This document shows, one piece after another, positions 1 through 5,791 of a stretch of DNA of 9,446 nucleotides. A program made the position numbers and the translations under genes. Each line of letters starts with the position of its first letter. Position 1 is the stretch's first letter. The notes under the pieces were generated by a model. The model saw nothing but the letters and a program-made list of their open reading frames with translations. It made no database searches and was not told where the DNA came from. The stretch is taken from the NCBI GenBank assembly GCA_934402125.1, contig CAKRTY010000040.1:1-9446 (forward strand). The letters run 5' to 3'. Source of the stretch: an uncultured Anaerosacchariphilus sp. (GTDB lineage: Bacteria; Bacillota; Clostridia; Lachnospirales; Lachnospiraceae).

Positions 1-3000
1 CGCTGGCAGGAAGTAAATATCTCTATGTCCGCGCAAAGACACCGGAGGACAGTACCTATCTGAGCAGCCCGCCCAGGAGATATGAGTTGACCTACCTGAC
101 GGAGAAGCCCGCAGGCGTTACAGCCAAGGCTTATGTAAAGGGTCAGGTAATTACCGGCGGTGTGGACTACGGCGACGAGATTGAGCTGATTGAGTTGAAG
201 TCCGCGGAAAACCAGGCAATTATTTTCTATACTACGGACGGAAAACAGCCTTCCTTTACGAAGCTGGCTGCAGGCGACAGCAATATTGCAGAGCTGGATC
301 AGCGGCTGAGCGACGGAACCGCGTCTCTGAACGGAAAGCTGTATCTGAAGCTGAATGGCCTGTGGTATGAATGCGGTGCCGACACCCTTCTCTATAATAA
401 GCAGACGCGTATTGTCGTAGACGAGACCATTTATACGGATAATTATCTGGAGATCAATGCGCAGGCTGTGGTGGAAGGCAAGGTATTCGGAACAACCGAC
501 CGGTTCAGCTACGGATTTTCCCTGCGGGAACAGGTAGCGACGCCGGTGGCGTCCGTGGCAAACGGAGCTACCGTTCAGATAGGAGATACGGTGAATCTGA
601 TCTGCGGAGAGGTGAACAGCCGGATTTTCTATACAACCAATGGCAGCGCGCCGGTGGTAAACATTGTAAACGGAAAGGTGGAGCTGGGAGCAGAGACGAA
701 GGAATTTATCACGACGCCCATTCAGATTTCCACAGATTTTGCTTCTTACGGAAGCAGTGTCACGATTACAGCGGTAGCCTGTAGATTCAAAGAGTATGCG
801 GCAGGAATGGCCCGTACCAAGCGGGACAGCGAGCTGGCCCGGTATACCTACAGCGTAGGAGCCCAGGCGGCGGTAGAGCCGGTTACTTCGGTTCCGGCTG
901 CCAGCTCAGACAAGCGGACAGAGGTGACCATCGGTTCCAGGATCCGTCTGTTCTCCGCCACAGAAGGGGCTGTGATTTTCTACACGCTGGACGGCAGCGA
1001 ACCGGCCTTTGATGAGACGACGCTGAAGCCCACCGGATCCAGTACCTTGAAATACGACGCCACCCAGGGCATTACGGTACCGCCCATTACGGACAGCTCC
1101 GTGATTACGATTACAGCGGTGGCCTGGTGCGAGGGGCTGGCCAGCAGTAACATATCCAGACTGATTTTCCAGTACCCAGGCGCAGTATCGGCTCCTTACG
1201 CCACACCGGCGGCCGGAGCGGTATCGGAAAATACGCAGGTGACCCTGAAGACGGCCACAGAAGGGGCCGTGATCTATTATACAACCGATGGCAGCACCCC
1301 TACGGTCAACAGCCATGTGTATGACAGCAGCAATCCATTTGTAATCAGTAAAAATACCACGATCAAGGCTCTGGCAGTTAAGAGTAAGATGGAGAGCGAG
1401 GTTGTGACCTTTGCCTATACGGTATCCGAGAAGCTTTCCACACCGCGGGCGTCCATTGAGACTGGATCGGTAGTGGCGGCAGGAACCGTAGTGGAGCTTA
1501 CCGGTGACAGCGGAGCGACCATTCATTATACGGTGGACGGCAGCGACCCGAAGAAGGCGGACAATCAGAAGGTGCTGATTGGAACCAGCGTGATCCTGAG
1601 CGGCAACGCCGGGGACGTCATTACGGTTCAGGCCTATGCCTCAAAGAATGGTTACAGCGACAGTGAAACCGGATATTACAGCTACAGTATCAGCAGCTAT
1701 GAGGGCGGTATCTTTGCAGACCGGCCCACCGGAAGCACCGTAAAAAACGGCGATGTGATTCAGCTGAATTCCGATGTATCCGGCGCGTCGATGTACTATA
1801 CCACAGACGGATCTACCCCCACCAGGAGCAGCGCCTCCGGAAGCCGGGTGACGATTCAGGGTACGCCGGGAGAAAATGTTACCGTGAAAGCCATTGCGGT
1901 ATCGCCGGGTACGGATCGGGCTGTATCAGCGGCGACCTTTACCTATACGATTATGAACCGGCTGGCGGCGCCGACTTCCTCCGTTCCCACCGGAGCGGTA
2001 TTTACCAAAAAGAGCGCGGTTAAGCTGACGGCGGAGACCGGAAGTATCTATTACACCACAGACGGAACCCAGCCAAGCACAGCCAGCAACCTCTATAAGG
2101 ACGGCGTGGTGATTACCGGCGCCGTAACCATCAAAGCCATTGCGGTGGCAGAAAATTATGAGCAGTCAGAGGTCAGCAGCTTCACCTACGGCTTCGCGGA
2201 TCAGGTATCGGCGCCCCAGGCCAGCTACGCCAGCGGCGAGCTGGAGGTCGGTACAGAGGTGGAATTCAGCTGTGAGACCGAGGGAGCCAGTATCTATTAC
2301 CGGACAGACGGCGCGGATCCAAGCCTGAAGGATAAGGACGGACTGGAGCTTTATACAGGCCCTGTGACGGTCAACCGGGCGACAACCTTTAAGATCATAG
2401 CCGTAAAGGAAGAGCTGCAGGACAGCAAGGTGGTGACCGTAGGTTACACTGTGCGGGAGCCGGAGCTTATAAAGAATACAGAGGACACGGATACGGAGCT
2501 TGATCAGACCGGAAACGGCAGACTGAAGAGCCGCAGAAGCTTTTCGGACGCTCAGTCGGGCCCCAGCTTCTCGGATGTGGTACTGAAGAACGCAGTTTAC
2601 GGCGTGGTGGTAGCCTCGAAAGAGGATACGCTTCCGGACGGCGTACAGCTGGACGTGAAACAGGTGCAGGCCTCCGACGCGGCAGAGCGGATGGTAAAGC
2701 AGCTGGTAAGCGAAAGCTATGGTATCGTGGACAGCTACGATGTGACGCTTCTGGTGAACGGAGAGGCCGTACAGCCCGACGGAGAGATAGAAATCGGACT
2801 TCCGATTCCGGCGGCTTACGAGAATTCCCTGATTCAGGTGGCTTATGTGACGGAGGACGGTTCGGTAGAGCTTTACGAGACCCGCCGTTCCGGCGGAGTG
2901 GCTTATATTAAGACCAGACATCTGAGCGTATACGCGATTACTGCCCCGGTGGAATTCGCGGAGGCAGAGAAGGAGACGCCCTGGCTGCTTATCGGCTACA

Positions 3001-3092
3001 GTGGCGCGGTGCTTCTTCTGGGAATCGGAATCCTGCTCTTATACAGAGCGCGAAAAATAAAGAGAGAGGGCGGAGCAAGGCATGGAGAATAG
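1..3092 (+). CDS. Surface protein with chitobiase/hexosaminidase C-terminal-type repeats and a C-terminal membrane anchor (5' end missing)
   Basis: The reading frame is open to the left edge (first full codon at base 3), so this is the last 1029 residues of a longer protein. A TTG at 87 has a chance AGGAG before it but is not the start: bases 3-110 already encode the end of a repeat (YLYVRAK, then LTYL) and no signal peptide follows. At least eight tandem beta-sandwich repeats follow, each marked by a (F/Y/H)YTTDG-like motif; this pattern is typical of the chitobiase/beta-hexosaminidase C-terminal domain family (CHB_HEX_C). No hydrolase domain is visible. Bases about 2458-2570 form a polar linker. 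About 2720-2945 resembles a stalk domain of Clostridia surface proteins (ends HLSVYAIT). A hydrophobic helix at about 2979-3045 is followed by a basic tail (RARKIKR), so the bulk should lie outside the cell. There is no LPXTG motif. The role is unknown; adhesion or an outer scaffold is inferred. Confidence 0.85.
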   Translation, partial: LAGSKYLYVRAKTPEDSTYLSSPPRRYELTYLTEKPAGVTAKAYVKGQVITGGVDYGDEIELIELKSAENQAIIFYTTDGKQPSFTKLAAGDSNIAELDQRLSDGTASLNGKLYLKLNGLWYECGADTLLYNKQTRIVVDETIYTDNYLEINAQAVVEGKVFGTTDRFSYGFSLREQVATPVASVANGATVQIGDTVNLICGEVNSRIFYTTNGSAPVVNIVNGKVELGAETKEFITTPIQISTDFASYGSSVTITAVACRFKEYAAGMARTKRDSELARYTYSVGAQAAVEPVTSVPAASSDKRTEVTIGSRIRLFSATEGAVIFYTLDGSEPAFDETTLKPTGSSTLKYDATQGITVPPITDSSVITITAVAWCEGLASSNISRLIFQYPGAVSAPYATPAAGAVSENTQVTLKTATEGAVIYYTTDGSTPTVNSHVYDSSNPFVISKNTTIKALAVKSKMESEVVTFAYTVSEKLSTPRASIETGSVVAAGTVVELTGDSGATIHYTVDGSDPKKADNQKVLIGTSVILSGNAGDVITVQAYASKNGYSDSETGYYSYSISSYEGGIFADRPTGSTVKNGDVIQLNSDVSGASMYYTTDGSTPTRSSASGSRVTIQGTPGENVTVKAIAVSPGTDRAVSAATFTYTIMNRLAAPTSSVPTGAVFTKKSAVKLTAETGSIYYTTDGTQPSTASNLYKDGVVITGAVTIKAIAVAENYEQSEVSSFTYGFADQVSAPQASYASGELEVGTEVEFSCETEGASIYYRTDGADPSLKDKDGLELYTGPVTVNRATTFKIIAVKEELQDSKVVTVGYTVREPELIKNTEDTDTELDQTGNGRLKSRRSFSDAQSGPSFSDVVLKNAVYGVVVASKEDTLPDGVQLDVKQVQASDAAERMVKQLVSESYGIVDSYDVTLLVNGEAVQPDGEIEIGLPIPAAYENSLIQVAYVTEDGSVELYETRRSGGVAYIKTRHLSVYAITAPVEFAEAEKETPWLLIGYSGAVLLLGIGILLLYRARKIKREGGARHGE
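120..2457 (+). repeat. Eight protein-level CHB_HEX_C-type repeats within gene 1
   Basis: The core motif occurs at bases 225 (FYTTDG), 627 (FYTTNG), 978 (FYTLDG), 1275 (YYTTDG), 1524 (HYTVDG), 1794 (YYTTDG), 2049 (YYTTDG) and 2295 (YYRTDG). Most units run: proline-rich strand, a variable strand, the YYTTDG hairpin, then a (V/T)IKAIAV-type strand and a closing FTYT-type strand. Units four to eight are about 80-90 residues. Units one to three are longer, and unit one carries an extra insert of roughly 50 residues containing LYLKLNGLWYE. Bases 3-110 hold the end of a further, ninth unit. Confidence 0.85.
3071..3084 (+). promoter_or_regulatory. Shine-Dalgarno and start of gene 2 inside the end of gene 1
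   Basis: GGAG at 3072-3075 lies 6 bases before the ATG at 3082. Both are inside the last codons of gene 1, which stops with TAG at 3090-3092. The 11-base overlap in a different frame suggests translational coupling of the two genes. Confidence 0.7.
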
Positions 3093-4869
3093 GAAATATT
3101 ATTCCTTTGAGCGGAACAATTATTATTACGGGAAAATGCTGACTTCCAGAGATTTCCAGAACGAGCAGTCCTATATGAATGACAAGCGGCGGCTGGAAAA
3201 CCGTCTGCTGCAGGGCAGCGGTATCGTCTATGGACTCGATGTGGTAGCGGCAGATGATTCCTCGGTGATTCTGCAGTCGGGAATGGCTCTGGACCGGGCG
3301 GGACGGGAGATTGTGGTTCCCAGAACCCAGGTTTTGAAGCTTTCCACCATCGATGGATATGAGGAACTGAAGACAGATAGGGCCGTACTCGGTATCGCCT
3401 ACGCGGAAGAAGATACGGATCCGGTATACGCAGTGATGGAGGCAGAGGGCAGCGGAAAAAGCTACAACCGGAAGAAGGAAAGCTACCAGTTGTTCCTCTG
3501 CGACAGAAAAGACTGCGTCCGGGACGGGAAAAAAGAGGATCAGTATCTGAAAAGCAGTCTGATTTACGAGGACGAGGACCTGTATATCACAGAGGAGGTT
3601 CCGGCCTTTGTGACGGAGCATACGATTTTAAAAGCCCGGACGAGAATCCGGAAAACCAGTCATGCGCCGGGAGTATGCTCTTTTTACGCAAATGTGACGG
3701 CAGAGGGAATGGAGCCCCAAAATTGTGAAATTCACGGGGAGAACATCAGCCTGGAATACGGCGAGGAGATGGTTCTGGAGCAGGAATTCCGTCCGGAGAG
3801 CTATATCTTCGGAAAGGAACCGGTGAAGCTTTCCTTCCTGGAAAGCAAGGTAACGAAGTCCGGTGGGGAGGAAAAGGGAAGCGACCTGGTTATGGAAGTG
3901 CTTCCGGTTCGCGGCACCCTTCTTTCCTGGCTGCGGCAGACGGGACATGCGGGCGCTCTGGATATCGATCTGGATCGGACCTATGACGAGAAGCTGTGGA
4001 TCGCGGAGATCCGGCTGATCCGTTCCCAGAGCCATTCCATCATTGAGCGGGTAGATAAGCCGCCCTTTGACCAGTACGTGTGTACCGCGGAACAGCTCTA
4101 TATTCTGGAAAAGCTGAAGGAGTATCTGGTACCGGAGCAGGAGGCGAAAAGCGCGCCGGGCACGGACCGGATACCGGAGCGCACCGTCGGCGCGGAGCTT
4201 CCGATTCGGGAAAAGCGCATGAATTCCAGCGGCGTATTTGAACTGTCCCTGGGAAGCGGCGGAGAAGCCGGAAAGGTTTATTTCTCAGACGAGATCATGC
4301 ACGGACTCGGAAACGGTCCCGTATGCGTGGAACTGGGAATCGAATATATCAGCAGAGACGCGGCGGCCCAGGGCGATCGGGAAGCGATCATTCTGGGAGA
4401 CGGCAGTATCTTCGCAGAGGATACGACCATCACCGAGGAGCGGGTTTTCGAGGTGGATCAAGCCATCAAGATTCTTCCGGAGCGGGGCACCTTTATCGTG
4501 GGCGTCCGGCCGAAGACGAAGCTTGGCAAGATCGGAATCCGGATCCGGTGGTACGCGTTTAAGCCGGAGGATCTGGAGCAGCGTGTATACAACCGGAAGG
4601 AGCAGAAGGGCTGCATTATGCTGCAGCCGGATACGATTGTGCTGGCTCCCAAGGGCAGCGCCCATATCCAGCCGGTATTCATCAATATGCCGGAGGAGGC
4701 ATTAAGCTATACGCTTCTTGACCCGGAGGGCGGCAAGGTAGATAACAACGGTGTCTATACCGCGCCGGCCCAGGAGGGCGTATACGAAATCAGAATCGAG
4801 GCGGTAAGCAATCCGGAGATCTTCACCCATGCGTTTGTGATTGTATCCCAGAAAAATACCGCGGAGTAA
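3082..4869 (+). CDS. Putative contractile-injection-system-associated (baseplate-like) protein with C-terminal Ig-like domain
   Basis: A 595-residue protein with no signal peptide or membrane helix, so probably cytoplasmic or part of an assembled particle. The N-terminus (residues 9-52) has an aromatic stretch, NNYYYGKMLTSRDF, then NDKRRLENRLLQGSG and VYGL. From memory this resembles the N-terminus of a poorly named family (YFxGKLLTxxDF, KRRLxNRLLxGxGVVxGL) encoded beside extracellular contractile injection systems and phage-tail-like clusters; I could not verify this by search. The middle (about 180-330) is beta-rich without a clear match. Residues about 385-500 form a second domain (SSGVFELSLGSGG, HGLGNGPVCVELGIEY). 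Residues 514-590 match the bacterial Ig-like pattern: LAPKGSAHIQPVF, then GGKVDNNGVYTAPA at about 550-563, a strand with EIRIEAV, and a final HAFVIV. It overlaps gene 1 by 11 bases. A tail, baseplate or adaptor role is an inference. Confidence 0.6.
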   Translation: MENRKYYSFERNNYYYGKMLTSRDFQNEQSYMNDKRRLENRLLQGSGIVYGLDVVAADDSSVILQSGMALDRAGREIVVPRTQVLKLSTIDGYEELKTDRAVLGIAYAEEDTDPVYAVMEAEGSGKSYNRKKESYQLFLCDRKDCVRDGKKEDQYLKSSLIYEDEDLYITEEVPAFVTEHTILKARTRIRKTSHAPGVCSFYANVTAEGMEPQNCEIHGENISLEYGEEMVLEQEFRPESYIFGKEPVKLSFLESKVTKSGGEEKGSDLVMEVLPVRGTLLSWLRQTGHAGALDIDLDRTYDEKLWIAEIRLIRSQSHSIIERVDKPPFDQYVCTAEQLYILEKLKEYLVPEQEAKSAPGTDRIPERTVGAELPIREKRMNSSGVFELSLGSGGEAGKVYFSDEIMHGLGNGPVCVELGIEYISRDAAAQGDREAIILGDGSIFAEDTTITEERVFEVDQAIKILPERGTFIVGVRPKTKLGKIGIRIRWYAFKPEDLEQRVYNRKEQKGCIMLQPDTIVLAPKGSAHIQPVFINMPEEALSYTLLDPEGGKVDNNGVYTAPAQEGVYEIRIEAVSNPEIFTHAFVIVSQKNTAE

Positions 4870-4873
4870 GGAC

Positions 4874-4888
4874 AGGTGAGAAAGCATG
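4874..4888 (+). promoter_or_regulatory. Shine-Dalgarno of gene 3
   Basis: AGGTGA at 4874-4879, complementary to the 16S rRNA tail, lies 6 bases before the ATG at 4886. This favours 4886 over the in-frame ATG at 4904. Confidence 0.65.
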
Positions 4889-5776
4889 TTCCCAGCATTG
4901 AATATGGAGCTTGAGATCGTGAGGACAGTCCTGAAGAATTCCGTCAACGACATTTATGTCTGCACGGATACCCTGAAGGACACCGGCGTATTTTACACCA
5001 TGGTTTCCATTCACGATAAGGATTGCCGGAAGATGGTAACAGAAAAACTGAATACCGAACGGATTTTCTTTTCCAACCGTGATTTTATCGGTTCCTTTGT
5101 CTATGAAAACAGACTGAATCTGGTATTCCGGTATTATCATGAAAATCTCCTGTCTTTGCTGGGAAGCGTGTATCTGGTGGAATTCGCGGACTGTAAGCGG
5201 GCGGCGCTGGGGCTGATTGCAGCCTGTGCCGAGTGCGGGGCCGGTCCGGATCTGGGAAGCCTGCTTCTGAAGGAGCGCAATATCAATATCACCCGGGAGG
5301 GCGAGGTACAGTTCAATTATTTCCTGGATTTCGCCCAGCTGAAGCCGGGAATGGAGGAAAGCCGCTACCTGAAGGAGGTGGCGGAGCGGGTATTCGGGAT
5401 TCTGGAGCTGAATTATAAGGGAAAGTACGAATCGCCCGACAGCTATCCGGGAGACGTGCGGCTGTTCTATATGAAGATGAACACCACAGGCTTCCAGTCC
5501 CTGGGCCATATGATATCCACGATCCGGAGTATGCCGGATAAACCGGTGGAAATGCGGGGACTGTTCTGGTGGTTCAAAAGCAGGTTCCGGAGAATCCGGG
5601 GATTTCTGTTCCGCAACTCCATGACAGCCTTTCTGACCATTCTGGTGCTGGTGACGCTGGTGTACGGTCTGACACAGTTTTACAGAAGGTACACGGTGCG
5701 GAAGGCCTATGAAAGCAATGTAAGCTATAACGGCATCGAATATATCGGAAATGTATATCTGGGAAATGAAGAATAA
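4886..5776 (+). CDS. Single-pass membrane protein with a possible pseudokinase domain
   Basis: 296 residues: a soluble domain (about 1-230), a basic stretch (KSRFRRIR, 231-238), one membrane helix (about 246-266) and a short tail rich in Tyr and Gly (YNGIEYIGNVYLG). The soluble part can be read as a protein-kinase fold: N-lobe strands at 22-45, a hinge-like segment at 76-93 (RLNLVFRYYHENLLSLLG), then LLKERNINITREGEVQF at 127-143, which looks like a catalytic-loop remnant (compare xxKPxNILxTxDGxVKL), and YFLDF at 145-149 where DFG would lie. The nucleotide-binding Lys, the HRD Asp and DFG are not recognisable, so it would be a pseudokinase. A cytoplasmic pseudokinase, one helix and an outer tail is also the plan of EssB/YukC of type VII secretion, but I see no specific sequence match. 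It starts 16 bases after gene 2. Function unknown; a membrane adaptor is inferred. Confidence 0.55.
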   Translation: MFPALNMELEIVRTVLKNSVNDIYVCTDTLKDTGVFYTMVSIHDKDCRKMVTEKLNTERIFFSNRDFIGSFVYENRLNLVFRYYHENLLSLLGSVYLVEFADCKRAALGLIAACAECGAGPDLGSLLLKERNINITREGEVQFNYFLDFAQLKPGMEESRYLKEVAERVFGILELNYKGKYESPDSYPGDVRLFYMKMNTTGFQSLGHMISTIRSMPDKPVEMRGLFWWFKSRFRRIRGFLFRNSMTAFLTILVLVTLVYGLTQFYRRYTVRKAYESNVSYNGIEYIGNVYLGNEE

Positions 5777-5791
5777 AGGGGCGCAGCTATG
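5777..5791 (+). promoter_or_regulatory. Shine-Dalgarno of gene 4
   Basis: The run AGGGG at 5777-5781, directly after the gene 3 stop (5774-5776), lies 7 bases before the ATG at 5789. The short gap supports co-translation with gene 3. Confidence 0.6.

Noticed and set aside
87..3092. TTG at 87 as the start codon of gene 1, with AGGAG at 75-79.
   Set aside because: The frame is open to base 3 and the upstream residues continue the same repeat family. No signal peptide follows the TTG, although the protein is clearly exported.
4886..5776. Naming gene 3 essB or yukC.
   Set aside because: Only the general plan is shared. No specific motif match was seen, and no type VII secretion gene is in the window.
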